Assembly (NCBI RefSeq): GCF_001021165.1 | Contig: NZ_AZAY01000008.1 | Coordinates: 1-64,000, forward strand | DNA: 64,000 bases | DNA from: Marinitoga sp. 1197 | GTDB taxonomy: Bacteria; Thermotogota; Thermotogae; Petrotogales; Petrotogaceae | Reading direction: 5' to 3' | Shown here: in pieces, positions 1 through 8,907 of the stretch | Layout of the letters: every line of letters starts with the position of its first letter | Numbering within the stretch: the first letter of the stretch is position 1 | Program-made: the position numbers and the translations under genes | The notes under the pieces: model-generated | What the model was told of the DNA's origin: nothing | What the model saw: only the letters and a program-made list of their open reading frames with translations | Databases searched by the model: none

Positions 1-167
1 CTTGGTCTTCCATTATCCTGTGAGTACTTATCTTCTACTAACTTATATATGAAATCAAATTTTATTGCTGCTTCTATTTTTCTTACTAAATGGTCTTCCG
101 GCACCAAATCCTCTATTGCTACCATCTCTATTTGTCTTCTTGCATCTCTTTTCCTTTTGGTGATCAC
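1..167 (-). CDS. IS1182-family (DUF772) transposase, N-terminal fragment
   Basis: The first 55 codons of a transposase read leftward and leave the window without a stop. The start is a GTG at 167 with a good GGAGGTG ribosome site six bases upstream. The protein starts MITKRKRDARRQ and then shows the DUF772 N-terminal pattern: LVPEDHLVRKI followed by F-I-Y-K-L-V and Y-S-Q-D-N-G-R-P. In this family that region precedes the DDE catalytic domain, which lies outside the window. The frame is open over all visible bases, so the copy could be intact. It would catalyse cut-and-paste movement of its own element. Family assignment rests on this N-terminal motif only. Confidence 0.75.
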   Translation of the reverse strand, partial: MITKRKRDARRQIEMVAIEDLVPEDHLVRKIEAAIKFDFIYKLVEDKYSQDNGRP

Positions 168-181
168 TTCTTTCACCTCCA

Positions 182-230
182 AAAAAAAATCCAAGTAACC
201 CCTATTTTTATTATACCAGGATTACTTGGA
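182..230 (-). terminator. Inverted repeat plus T-tract guarding the transposase gene
   Basis: Read on the minus strand, TCCAAGTAA (230-222) pairs with TTACTTGGA (198-190) and is followed at once by a run of nine T, just before the transposase ribosome site. This has the form of an intrinsic terminator placed to stop read-through transcription into the transposase, a role known from other insertion sequences. The 23-base loop is long, so strength is uncertain. Confidence 0.45.
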
Positions 231-239
231 CTTTGTCGA
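210..239 (-). promoter_or_regulatory. Probable transposase promoter inside an insulating inverted repeat
   Basis: On the minus strand a perfect TATAAT (bases 215-210) lies 18 bases from TCGACA (239-234), which matches the -35 consensus at five of six positions. The -10 box falls in the loop of a 9-bp inverted repeat (190-198 with 222-230). A transcript started here would contain only one arm of the repeat, whereas a transcript entering from outside would contain both. Confidence 0.5.
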
Positions 240-246
240 CAGTCTG

Positions 247-281
247 AAACAATCTGAGATAGATATCTCAGATTGTTTTTT
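247..281. terminator. 14-bp perfect hairpin with T-tract between the IS and the GGDEF gene
   Basis: Bases 247-260 pair perfectly with 265-278 around the tetraloop AGAT. A run of six T follows on the plus strand (276-281), so the best orientation is plus; in the minus direction the tract is only GTTT, which is weaker for the GGDEF gene that ends at 280. The hairpin begins where the insertion sequence appears to end, so the element may have inserted beside an existing terminator. Confidence 0.6.
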
Positions 282-1749
282 ATTTTATATTTATTTTTCC
301 TTTTGAAGATTTTTTTATTTCATATAATAGTTCATCTGCTTTCTTTAAACACTGATATATTTTTAATGAGTTTTCACATACAACCCCACCAGACGAAAAA
401 GTATATCCAACTTCTTTTTTAAAATCCTTATTTATTCTAAAAAGTATATCAAATAAATCTTTACTATTTATTGATTCAAAAATTAAAACAAATTCATCTC
501 CTCCATATCTAAAAGTTTTATCCTCTCTTCTAATGTTTTTTAATACTATATTAGAAAAAGCTCTTATAATTTTATCTCCTTTGTCATGACCATAAGTATC
601 ATTAATTTTTTTAAAATCATCCATATCTATAAAAACGATCCCTATATTTTCTTTTCTGGATAATGTTAACGTCTCTATATATCTATCCAAACTCCTTCTA
701 TTGTAAAATCCTGTTAAAAAATCTTTTTCAGCTTCAAATCTTAAAGCATCTATAAATAATTTATTTTCCCATAATATTATTGTTTGTTTTGAAAAATAAT
801 CCAAAATATATAATTGATCCCTTGTAATCGGTTTAAGATTATATCTATTATCTGCTATTATAAAACCAAAATTTTTATTTTCACTTTTTAATGAACAAAT
901 TGCACATTCACCAATAATATTTAAAGCATTTGATATTTCAATAGGTAAAATCGAAGCAGGAATATGCATAGCTTTACCAGAATTTAATATCTCTTCAAAT
1001 AAGGTATTTTTTGATATAATGTCTTCATTTATTTTAAATGATCTTATTTCTTCTTCTAATGAACTAAAATATTCACTACCTTTATAATTCTTTATTTTTT
1101 CCTCAAAGTCTATATTAGATTCTTCCATATATTTCCAAACTCTATGAGCTTCTTCTTCATTTTTAAATCCTAATGCCCTAAAAACTTCATAACTATCTCC
1201 TTTTTTTTGAAATAATATTGCTCTGTTAAATGATCCCCCTATGTTTACTGTAATTGCCGTCAAATAAATGAATATTAATTTATCAATATTTGTTTCTTTT
1301 TTTGCTGCTTCTTCCAAAAAAGTTCTTGAATTTAGCATTACATATGATAATCCACTACCTTTTAAAAAAGTTGAAACCATTTCCAATGAAATTAAAGGTG
1401 ATGAATTTGAAATTATATAATACATTATTTCACTCTCAGATTTTAACAACAATTCATAATTTAATTTTAATTTTTTTTCTTTATATATTAGTTCTACTTG
1501 TTGCCTTTTAACTCCTTTCAAAATAACTATTTTTCTTATATTAAAAAATTTGAATATTCTTGCTATTCTAATAAATTTAAATATATTTTCTGGTACAAAA
1601 TTAGGATTTTCACAAATATAAATATCTACGTCTATGGATTCTATAAATTTACTAATATTTTCAATCAAAAAATAAAAACCTATGTCAAATTGCGTACTAT
1701 TTATATGTTTCTCATATAATTTTAATTTTTCTCGAATTCCAATGTCCAT
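280..1749 (-). CDS. GAF-like/GGDEF diguanylate cyclase
   Basis: Likely makes the second messenger cyclic di-GMP from two GTP. The C-terminal third is a complete GGDEF domain: FxDxDxFKxxND (metal and nucleotide binding), then the active-site GGDEF at about residues 416-420. RRED lies five residues before it, which is the RxxD inhibitory product-binding site. Residues about 220-320 look like a GAF-type sensor domain (D-N-R-Y-N-L-K-P-I-T-R-D-Q-L pattern); the N-terminal 200 residues are not recognised. No signal peptide or membrane helix is seen, so it is probably cytoplasmic. I start at the ATG at 1749, because the in-frame GTG at 1758 is part of the AAGGTGAT ribosome site. Monocistronic, 489 aa. 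Confidence 0.85.
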   Translation of the reverse strand: MDIGIREKLKLYEKHINSTQFDIGFYFLIENISKFIESIDVDIYICENPNFVPENIFKFIRIARIFKFFNIRKIVILKGVKRQQVELIYKEKKLKLNYELLLKSESEIMYYIISNSSPLISLEMVSTFLKGSGLSYVMLNSRTFLEEAAKKETNIDKLIFIYLTAITVNIGGSFNRAILFQKKGDSYEVFRALGFKNEEEAHRVWKYMEESNIDFEEKIKNYKGSEYFSSLEEEIRSFKINEDIISKNTLFEEILNSGKAMHIPASILPIEISNALNIIGECAICSLKSENKNFGFIIADNRYNLKPITRDQLYILDYFSKQTIILWENKLFIDALRFEAEKDFLTGFYNRRSLDRYIETLTLSRKENIGIVFIDMDDFKKINDTYGHDKGDKIIRAFSNIVLKNIRREDKTFRYGGDEFVLIFESINSKDLFDILFRINKDFKKEVGYTFSSGGVVCENSLKIYQCLKKADELLYEIKKSSKGKINIK

Positions 1750-1850
1750 AATTATCACCTTGTTTAAATTGTAATTAAAATTTTAAAATAGAAACAATTA
1801 AAAAAATTTTTTCTGCTATAATTTATTATAACAGAAAACGGGGTGATTAT

Positions 1851-3203
1851 ATGAAAAAAATATTTTTATTTCTATTTTTAATATTCCAAATTTCAATTTT
1901 TCCATTTAATTTATTAAATAATTATGATTTTTATTTTTATTTTCACAATCCACAATTATTTTACCATAATTTATATAGTAATATTTCATTTTTTAGATAT
2001 TTATATTCAAAAGAAGGAGCAGGACAAGAATCATTATATGAATATTTAATTAAAAATTTAAAAGATGATGAAATAAATGATGTAAATAAATTTATATCTT
2101 CAAATTTTTTGATTATATCTAACAATCATTTTGATATTAAAGATTTTTTCTGGATAAATCCTGCTCAGGATATAATAAAATTTCTTAAAAATTTTAATGG
2201 TTATATAATAACAGATTACAATAATCAGGAAAAGTTAATTAATTTGATAAAAAATCTTTTTAGTTATGAGGTAGAATATATTAAGCAGACAGGTGAATAT
2301 TTAGTAAAAGAGCTCAATTTAAAAGTTTATTTAATAGGGGGACATATTATATTTTATAATGATTATATATCTTTAGAGAAAATATTTGAGTTATTGGATG
2401 ATTTTAATTTAATAAAATTGAACATAAAAGATAATATTTATATATCATTTAAAAATCAGAAGTTTAATTATTTAGTTGAACCATTCCAGAAATTATATAT
2501 GTCAAAATATTCTGATAATATTTCTGGGAATGTAAAAATAAATTATTATAATAAAGAAATTATTTTTAATGTAGAAAGCTCATTAAAAATAATAAGCATA
2601 TCAAGATTTGATAAAAATTATAAAGTTTTTGGAGATTCATTAATTTACCTGAATTTAAATGAGATATCGGAGGTTTATAATATTACTTCAAAGATATTTT
2701 CGCCTATAGACGAATATTCTCGTAACTCATTAATGTATATTTTAAAATCGATTAAATATAAGGGGAATATATATTTGAGTGAATATTTTTCCAGAAAAGG
2801 TGATGGTATTTCTGTAATTATTCCTGGAGAAGTGTTTCTTGACAAAATAGAAGATAAAATGAAAAAATGGGGAATAGAAAGAAAAACTCTTGGAAACTAT
2901 TTTTATTATTCTATTTATTATAATAATATAGGTTCTGCTATATATTTATATGTAAACAAAAATAGTATGATAATATCTTCAATAGCTCCATCTTTGATGA
3001 AATATTTAATAGTTAGTTCAAAAAAATTTTCAAATTTGAGAATTTTCGATTCAAATGATATTCCGGACAATATTTTGTATATATGGTATTCAAATATAAA
3101 TGCTTTTTTTGAAGAATATATAGGAAATTCTGTGCCGGGTGAATTTATAATAATTAATGCATCAGATAATAATAGATTTATAGAAAAAATAATATTAAGG
3201 TAG
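1851..3203 (+). CDS. Secreted or membrane-anchored protein of unknown function, upstream of secA
   Basis: I do not recognise this 450-aa protein. It begins with a basic MKK and a hydrophobic stretch of about 17 residues ending near P-F-N, a probable signal peptide or N-terminal anchor. The rest is rich in Tyr, Phe, Asn and Ile with alternating polar and hydrophobic residues and no cysteine, which fits an exported domain in an AT-rich genome. The start has a GGGGTGAT ribosome site, and a TATAAT box lies at 1817-1822. secA follows nine bases after the stop, so the two are probably co-transcribed. A role in export or the envelope is only a guess from position. Confidence 0.6.
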   Translation: MKKIFLFLFLIFQISIFPFNLLNNYDFYFYFHNPQLFYHNLYSNISFFRYLYSKEGAGQESLYEYLIKNLKDDEINDVNKFISSNFLIISNNHFDIKDFFWINPAQDIIKFLKNFNGYIITDYNNQEKLINLIKNLFSYEVEYIKQTGEYLVKELNLKVYLIGGHIIFYNDYISLEKIFELLDDFNLIKLNIKDNIYISFKNQKFNYLVEPFQKLYMSKYSDNISGNVKINYYNKEIIFNVESSLKIISISRFDKNYKVFGDSLIYLNLNEISEVYNITSKIFSPIDEYSRNSLMYILKSIKYKGNIYLSEYFSRKGDGISVIIPGEVFLDKIEDKMKKWGIERKTLGNYFYYSIYYNNIGSAIYLYVNKNSMIISSIAPSLMKYLIVSSKKFSNLRIFDSNDIPDNILYIWYSNINAFFEEYIGNSVPGEFIIINASDNNRFIEKIILR

Positions 3204-3211
3204 GTGTTTAT

Positions 3212-5662
3212 ATGAATATATTAGCAAAGATTTTCGATAAAAACAAAAGGATTTTGAATAAATATAAAAAGGTAGTAGAAAAAATCAATTTATTGGAAGA
3301 TACCATGGAAAAACTAACGGATGAGGAATTAAAAAATAAAACAGATGAATTTAAAGAAAGATTGAAAAATGGAGAGACTGTTGATGATTTATTGGTAGAA
3401 GCTTTTGCTGTAGTAAGAGAAACATCTAAAAGAGTCTTAAAAATGAGACATTTTGATGTTCAACTAATGGGAGGTATTGCATTACACGAAGGTAATATAG
3501 CAGAAATGAAAACTGGTGAAGGTAAAACATTGGTTGCGACATTACCTGTATATTTAAATGCTTTGAGTGGAAAAGGTGTGCATCTTGCAACACATAATGA
3601 TTATCTGGCAAAAAGGGATGCGCAATGGATGGGGCCAGTATATGAATTTTTGGGTTTAAGCGTCGGTTTTATTCAAGCTGGAATGGAAAACGAAGATAGA
3701 AAAAAAGCATATCAATGCGATATCACTTATGGAACAGCAAATGAATTTGGATTTGATTATTTAAGAGATAACCTTGTATATGATTTAAAAGATAAGGTTC
3801 AAAGAGGTCATCATTATGTAATAGTTGATGAAGCAGATAGTATATTAATAGACGAAGCGAGAACACCATTGATAATATCCGGGCCATCAGATACTCCATC
3901 ACATCTTTATACTAAATTTGCATCAATAGCAAGAAAATTAAGAAAAGATGAAGATTTTACGCTGGATGAAAAAAGTAAGGCTGTAATTTTAACTGATGAT
4001 GGTATAGCAAGATTAGAAAAAATGCTTGGAATAGAAAATTTATACGATCCTAAAAATATACATTTCTTATTTCATACATTAAATGCATTAAAAGCCTTAC
4101 ACTATTTTAAAAGAGATAAAGATTATATTATTCAAAATGGCGAGATTATAATAGTTGATGAATTTACTGGAAGATTGATGCAGGGAAGAAGATATTCTGA
4201 AGGATTGCATCAGGCAATTGAAGCCAAAGAAGGAGTTAAAGTCAAAGAAGAATCATTAACATATGCAACTATAACATTTCAAAATTATTTTAGAATGTAT
4301 GAGAAATTAGCTGGTATGACAGGTACTGCAAAAACTGAAGAAGATGAATTCAAACAAATTTACAATTGTGAGGTTGTTGTAATACCAACAAATAAGCCGG
4401 TAATAAGAAAAGATAAAAATGATTTAATATTTAAAACACAAAAGGAAAAGTGGAATGCCGTAGTAAAAGAAATAAGTGATAGACATAAAAAAGGTCAACC
4501 AATGCTGGTTGGTACAACTTCTATAGAAACAAGTGAGTTGTTGAGTCATATGTTAAAAAAAGAAGGTATTCCTCATAATGTATTAAATGCAAAATATCAT
4601 GAAAAAGAAGCTGAAATTATAGCCCAGGCTGGTCAGAAGGGTATGATAACAATAGCCACAAATATGGCAGGTAGAGGAACTGATATTAAATTAGGTGAAG
4701 GTGTTGTAGAATTAGGTGGATTATATGTATTAGGGACTGAAAGACATGAAAGTAGGAGAATTGACAATCAGTTGATAGGTCGTTCTGGAAGGCAAGGGGA
4801 TCCAGGGGAATCAAGATTTTTCCTTTCTTTTGAGGATGATTTATTAAGATTATTTGGTGGCGATAAATTAAAAAATATAATGAATACTTTAAAAATTGAA
4901 GATGGGCAACCTATTGAACATTCGTTGCTGAGTAAAATAATAAGAGATGCGCAGAAAAGAGTAGAAGGAATACATTTTTCTATAAGAAAAAGACTTTTTG
5001 AACTCGATTCTATTATGGATTATCAGAGATCATCAATATATTCTCATAGGGATTGGATATTAGGACAGGAAAATTATGATGAACATTTAAAGGAAATATT
5101 TGAGGATGTTGTCGATAGACTTGTTGAATCTTCCATAAATGAAGAGGAATTTGTGGATAAAGAAGAATTAATGAAAAAATTACAGATGTTTGGTATAGTT
5201 GAAAAGGTAGAATATGATAGTGTTGAAGAATGTAAGGATAAGGTATTTAAAATATTATGGGATAAATATCGTTCAAAAAAGAACGAGTTTGGAGATGAGT
5301 TCCAGAGAATAGCTAAATTTATAATGCTCAGAATAATTGATGAAAGATGGAGAAAACATCTTGAAGCAACGGAACATTTAAAAGAAGCTGTTAGCTTAAG
5401 AGCTTATGGACAAAAAGATCCGGCAATGGAATTTAAAAAGGAATCATATATTTTATTTGAAGAATTGATAAATAATATATATGATGACACTGTTTCTTAT
5501 TTGTTAAGAATAATAAAAGTGGATACATCGAAAGAAGAGGAGGAAACAAAAAAGAAGATACATCAATTGAATTTTGTTCATAATGATACAAGTGTAATAA
5601 ATAGAGCGGAAAAAAGAAAAGAGAAAAAGAAAACTCATAAAAGAATTAGAATAAAGAGGTGA
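3212..5662 (+). CDS. secA: Preprotein translocase ATPase SecA
   Basis: Motor ATPase that drives unfolded preproteins through the SecYEG channel at the inner membrane. The features are all in order: Walker A TGEGKT at 101-106, the DEAD-box helicase motif [13 protein letters not shown] near 206, the preprotein cross-linking region, the second nucleotide domain with GRGTDIKLG near 487 and [15 protein letters not shown] near 522, and the helical scaffold. The protein (816 aa) stops in a Lys/Arg-rich tail and has no CxCxSGKx(n)CH zinc-binding element, which many SecA proteins carry to bind SecB and phospholipid. The prfB ribosome site overlaps its stop codon, so translation is coupled to the next gene. 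Confidence 0.97.
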   Translation: MNILAKIFDKNKRILNKYKKVVEKINLLEDTMEKLTDEELKNKTDEFKERLKNGETVDDLLVEAFAVVRETSKRVLKMRHFDVQLMGGIALHEGNIAEMKTGEGKTLVATLPVYLNALSGKGVHLATHNDYLAKRDAQWMGPVYEFLGLSVGFIQAGMENEDRKKAYQCDITYGTANEFGFDYLRDNLVYDLKDKVQRGHHYVIVDEADSILIDEARTPLIISGPSDTPSHLYTKFASIARKLRKDEDFTLDEKSKAVILTDDGIARLEKMLGIENLYDPKNIHFLFHTLNALKALHYFKRDKDYIIQNGEIIIVDEFTGRLMQGRRYSEGLHQAIEAKEGVKVKEESLTYATITFQNYFRMYEKLAGMTGTAKTEEDEFKQIYNCEVVVIPTNKPVIRKDKNDLIFKTQKEKWNAVVKEISDRHKKGQPMLVGTTSIETSELLSHMLKKEGIPHNVLNAKYHEKEAEIIAQAGQKGMITIATNMAGRGTDIKLGEGVVELGGLYVLGTERHESRRIDNQLIGRSGRQGDPGESRFFLSFEDDLLRLFGGDKLKNIMNTLKIEDGQPIEHSLLSKIIRDAQKRVEGIHFSIRKRLFELDSIMDYQRSSIYSHRDWILGQENYDEHLKEIFEDVVDRLVESSINEEEFVDKEELMKKLQMFGIVEKVEYDSVEECKDKVFKILWDKYRSKKNEFGDEFQRIAKFIMLRIIDERWRKHLEATEHLKEAVSLRAYGQKDPAMEFKKESYILFEELINNIYDDTVSYLLRIIKVDTSKEEEETKKKIHQLNFVHNDTSVINRAEKRKEKKKTHKRIRIKR

Positions 5663-5666
5663 AAAA

Positions 5667-6773
5667 ATGCTTGATTATGAAGTGAAGGTAAAAATTGATG
5701 AATTACATGAGAAATTTAAAAATCTTCAGAATCTTTTTGATATAAATAAAACAAATTCGAGAATAAATGAGTTGGAAAAAAATATGACAGATCCGGATTT
5801 CTGGAATGATCAAAAACGTGCAGAAAAAATATCGAGAGAATTACAACACTTAAAGAATGAAAGAGAAGAATTTGAAAATCTCCAATCTTTATTTGAAGAT
5901 CTTCAGGTTGCTATAGAATTTAGTGAGGAAGACCCTTCAATGGATGAACAGGCTCTTGAAATACTTAAAGAAATAGAAACAAAGGTAAAAAGTTTTGAAC
6001 TGGCAATGTTATTATCTGGGAAATATGACTCAAATAATGTATTTTTAACGATTCATCCAGGAGCAGGAGGGACAGAATCACATGATTGGGCAGATATGCT
6101 ACTTAGAATGTATACAAGATGGGCAGAAAAGAATTCATATAAAATAGAGATAATAGATTATTTGCCTGGTGATGAAGCCGGAATAAAAAGTGTTACAATA
6201 AAGATAAATGGATCCTTTGTTTATGGGAAATTAAAATACGAATCAGGAGTTCATAGATTAGTTAGAGTTTCTCCTTTTGATGCTGCAAATAGGAGACACA
6301 CTTCCTTTGCATCCGTTTCAGTAACTCCAGAATTAGAAGAAGATATTGATATAGAAATAAGACCAGATGATTTAAAAATAGATACCTATAGAGCTGGAGG
6401 TGCAGGAGGACAACATGTTAATAAAACAGACTCTGCTGTTAGAATAACTCATTTACCTACAGGTATTGTGGTTGCCTGTCAAAATGAACGATCTCAACAT
6501 CAGAATAAAGCAACAGCCATGCAAATTTTAAAAGCCAGACTTTTTGAACTTGAAATGAAAAAGAAAATGGAAGAAAAATTAAAGTTGATGGGTGATATGA
6601 AGGATATATCATGGGGAAATCAAATAAGATCTTATGTGTTGTATCCTTATAAAATGGTTAAGGATCATAGAACAAATTACGAAACATCAAACGCTGATGC
6701 TGTATTAGATGGTGATTTAGATGGATTTATAGAAGCAGAACTTCTGTATTTTGCAAAATTAAATAAAGAATAA
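5667..6773 (+). CDS. prfB: Peptide chain release factor 2
   Basis: Recognises UGA and UAA stop codons and triggers peptide release. The GGQ motif sits in GGAGGQHVNKTDSAVR and the class-defining SPF tripeptide in RVSPFDAANRRHTS, which marks RF2 rather than RF1. The 368-aa frame is continuous: the in-frame UGA and programmed +1 frameshift that regulate RF2 in many bacteria are absent, and the N-terminal region aligns through that position without interruption. The ribosome site GAGGTGA contains the secA stop codon, and the start follows at 5667. A strong hairpin terminates the unit at 6778. Confidence 0.97.
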   Translation: MLDYEVKVKIDELHEKFKNLQNLFDINKTNSRINELEKNMTDPDFWNDQKRAEKISRELQHLKNEREEFENLQSLFEDLQVAIEFSEEDPSMDEQALEILKEIETKVKSFELAMLLSGKYDSNNVFLTIHPGAGGTESHDWADMLLRMYTRWAEKNSYKIEIIDYLPGDEAGIKSVTIKINGSFVYGKLKYESGVHRLVRVSPFDAANRRHTSFASVSVTPELEEDIDIEIRPDDLKIDTYRAGGAGGQHVNKTDSAVRITHLPTGIVVACQNERSQHQNKATAMQILKARLFELEMKKKMEEKLKLMGDMKDISWGNQIRSYVLYPYKMVKDHRTNYETSNADAVLDGDLDGFIEAELLYFAKLNKE

Positions 6774-6777
6774 TTAT

Positions 6778-6811
6778 AAAATATGGCCGTGGTTCATGGC
6801 CATATTTTACT
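6778..6811. terminator. Shared terminator of prfB and the convergent MNT gene
   Basis: Bases 6778-6788 pair perfectly with 6798-6808 (11 bp, GGCC at the top of the stem) around a nine-base loop. The A-tract on the left and T-tract on the right make it usable in both directions. Confidence 0.85.
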
Positions 6812-6824
6812 TATGAAAATTTAA

Positions 6825-7139
6825 TCAATCTCTTTTGTATAAAATTTTACCAACTCTATCTATATGCTCTTTTAGTTCTTTGCTATCTATTTTATTATAA
6901 ATTATTAAATCTATTCCATATGGAATTTCAAGTTTTTCAATTTCAACCTGAATTGAGACAATATCATTTATGTTTAGAACTTCTCCATATAGTGCTATAT
7001 CTATATCCGAACCATTTTTAAAATTTTCCTTTGCTCTTGAGCCAAATAAAACAACCTTTTTTATTTTTTTGTTGTTAGAAAATATTTTAATAAGGTCTTT
7101 CCGGAGCTTTTTTTTATTCCAAATTTCATTAATCCTCAT
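6825..7139 (-). CDS. MNT-type nucleotidyltransferase, antitoxin partner of HEPN protein
   Basis: Small (104 aa) minimal nucleotidyltransferase. It has the diagnostic GS-x10-DxD pattern: G33-S34 in LFGSRAKENF and D45-x-D47 in GSDIDIAL. In characterised HEPN/MNT modules such proteins AMPylate or otherwise neutralise the HEPN RNase. It overlaps the HEPN gene by 11 bases, and its ATG follows AAGGA almost without spacing, so translation probably depends on coupling to the upstream gene. Whether this pair is an active toxin-antitoxin module or a domesticated pair cannot be told from sequence. Confidence 0.85.
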   Translation of the reverse strand: MRINEIWNKKKLRKDLIKIFSNNKKIKKVVLFGSRAKENFKNGSDIDIALYGEVLNINDIVSIQVEIEKLEIPYGIDLIIYNKIDSKELKEHIDRVGKILYKRD

Positions 7140-7545
7140 TCCTTTTTAAACTTTCTAATTTTTGAATTAATTTTTTAAATTCATCATAATAAAGATTAAT
7201 AATTAAATCAACTATTTCATCTGCTGTACTTTCGTCATATGTATGGCTCGTCAAATTTCTACTTAATATCATTTTCATCCATATATCTCCATTAATTATA
7301 ATCCTATTTTTAAAAGCGTCTCTTATCGCATCTCTTGAACCATATATATTAAAGTTTCCTTTATTCTCAAAAAAATCTTTCAATGTTTTCCAGGCTAATT
7401 CATGTGTATATTCAAAACTTTGAATTAATCCTTGCTTTTCCAATATAGAAAGATCTCTTTCTTTCGAAAGCTTAACTGCATTGCTTAATTGATTAAAAGC
7501 TTTTTTAAGATTTTGAAATCTTTGAATCCATCTAATGTCTTTCAT
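7129..7545 (-). CDS. HEPN-fold, HI0074-family protein (MNT partner)
   Basis: A 138-aa helical protein of the HI0074 or 'nucleotidyltransferase substrate-binding' family. It shows the family pattern E-Y-T-H-E-L-A-W-K-T-L-K at 45-56 and the HEPN RNase motif R-x4-H at R96-H101 in SRNLTSHTYDE. The intact motif means an RNase toxin role is chemically possible. The start is taken at the ATG at 7545, which has GGTGAG at a proper distance; an in-frame ATG at 7560 lacks a ribosome site. The pair closes a five-gene minus-strand run, 17 bases after the outer-membrane-like gene, and is not isolated as a typical mobile toxin-antitoxin cassette would be. Confidence 0.8.
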   Translation of the reverse strand: MKDIRWIQRFQNLKKAFNQLSNAVKLSKERDLSILEKQGLIQSFEYTHELAWKTLKDFFENKGNFNIYGSRDAIRDAFKNRIIINGDIWMKMILSRNLTSHTYDESTADEIVDLIINLYYDEFKKLIQKLESLKRNED

Positions 7546-7562
7546 TATTCTCACCAACATAC

Positions 7563-8906
7563 TTAAAATCTATATTCCACCCCAATATTAAAGTTATAAT
7601 AAAATTCATCCTTGTTTGATGGTTTAAATATTTTCATATCGTAATTGTCGCTTTCTGAGGTATCCACAAGTTCTAACTTGTTTTTCGTATATCTCAAATT
7701 CATACCATTAAATATTTTTAATCCATAAAAAGGATAATCAACTTTTAAACTAAAATCATATTTATGCTCTAATATTTTATCATCTAAAAATTTTGTTCCC
7801 TGACCTCCTTCTGTCCATGTTGTATATTCTCCCCATGGATTTGCCGGTGATTTACTTCCAGAAATAACATATTCAAAACTTCCATTTATATTTATATTTT
7901 GAATTTTATTTTCATATATCGCCATAAATGCTATATTGTTTTCACCATTATAATATCCTATATAATTCTCTTCATTGGGTATTGTTTTTCCATTAATATC
8001 AACATCAGGATAATATGTATATCCATAATATTTATTTGTTCCATTTCCAGACGGTTGAAATGTATATTTTGTAGCTCCTGCACTGTATAATCCAAATGCA
8101 CCATACTTTGTTTTTATTTTGCCTCCAAAACTCCATGCGATTTTATCCGGATTTTGGTAAGCCTCTGGATCTAAAATTCTATTTGCATTTATATCATCAA
8201 CCAAAATTTGACCGTAATAATAAAGGGTTTCATTTTTATAGTCTAACATAAACCCCATTATTGAATTTGCGTTATATCCATGATACCATGGTTTTCCAGA
8301 AGATATATTTACATATTGAACAAAAAAGTTTGGTATTACATTTAAAAAATATTCTATATCAAATGCTGTATTTACATAAACGGCTGATTCTTCATATGCA
8401 AATCTAAAGTTCCCAATTTTTAATCCATATGTTTTAAAATTCGCTCCTCTATCTTTATAACCAAGTTGAGACTGCCTGTTTAATTCAATATATCTTGTTT
8501 CATAAAAAAACGATTCATCTTCATAATTGAAATCTATAATAACAGATGATAATCCTTTAGAGGAAATGTACAATGAATATGGTGAATCTACAATATCATA
8601 ATGTTGCAATCGTCCAAATCTTAATTTATAATTGTCAAAATCAATAGAAACTCCACCATTTTTCATATAGAAATAATAGCCTTCATAAAAAGCATTTTCT
8701 AACCCGCTTAAATTGTATTTGTCATCATTATAAGCATTTAATTCTCCTAAAAAATTAAAACCTTTAAAATCATGTGTAACTTTAAAAGTAAAACCTTGAA
8801 ATGATTTTATATTATTCATATTATTGTCCATTCGTAACGAAAAATTAAAACCATAAGTTATTAAAGAAATTGCACTAATTAATATAATAAGAATACTTTT
8901 CTTCAA
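7563..8906 (-). CDS. Predicted outer-membrane beta-barrel protein
   Basis: A 447-aa exported protein with a clear signal peptide (Lys-Lys, then I-L-I-I-L-I-S-A-I-S-L-I-T-Y-G-F). The body alternates aromatic and polar residues (many Y-x-Y and G-x-Y strands), has no cysteine and ends in Y-R-F. A terminal aromatic residue on a last amphipathic strand is typical of outer-membrane barrels. The specific family and cargo are not recognised. I start at the TTG at 8906, which follows GGCGGGG and directly yields the signal peptide; an upstream TTG at 8939 would add eleven residues before it. It starts one base after the stop of the FolD-like gene. Confidence 0.65.
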   Translation of the reverse strand: MKKSILIILISAISLITYGFNFSLRMDNNMNNIKSFQGFTFKVTHDFKGFNFLGELNAYNDDKYNLSGLENAFYEGYYFYMKNGGVSIDFDNYKLRFGRLQHYDIVDSPYSLYISSKGLSSVIIDFNYEDESFFYETRYIELNRQSQLGYKDRGANFKTYGLKIGNFRFAYEESAVYVNTAFDIEYFLNVIPNFFVQYVNISSGKPWYHGYNANSIMGFMLDYKNETLYYYGQILVDDINANRILDPEAYQNPDKIAWSFGGKIKTKYGAFGLYSAGATKYTFQPSGNGTNKYYGYTYYPDVDINGKTIPNEENYIGYYNGENNIAFMAIYENKIQNININGSFEYVISGSKSPANPWGEYTTWTEGGQGTKFLDDKILEHKYDFSLKVDYPFYGLKIFNGMNLRYTKNKLELVDTSESDNYDMKIFKPSNKDEFYYNFNIGVEYRF

Positions 8907-8907
8907 C

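Larger units (their letters stand above)
1..250 (-). mobile_element. End of an insertion sequence (IS1182-like), cut by the window edge
   Basis: The left edge of the window lies inside an insertion sequence whose transposase starts at 167 and reads leftward off the window. The non-coding tip (about 168-246) carries a promoter, an inverted repeat and a sequence that probably contains the terminal inverted repeat. The outer boundary is placed near 246 because a separate perfect terminator hairpin begins at 247; only one end is visible, so neither the terminal repeat nor a target duplication can be confirmed. Confidence 0.7.

Noticed and set aside
5667-5800. Programmed frameshift in prfB
   Set aside because: The reading frame is continuous from start to stop and aligns through the usual UGA position.
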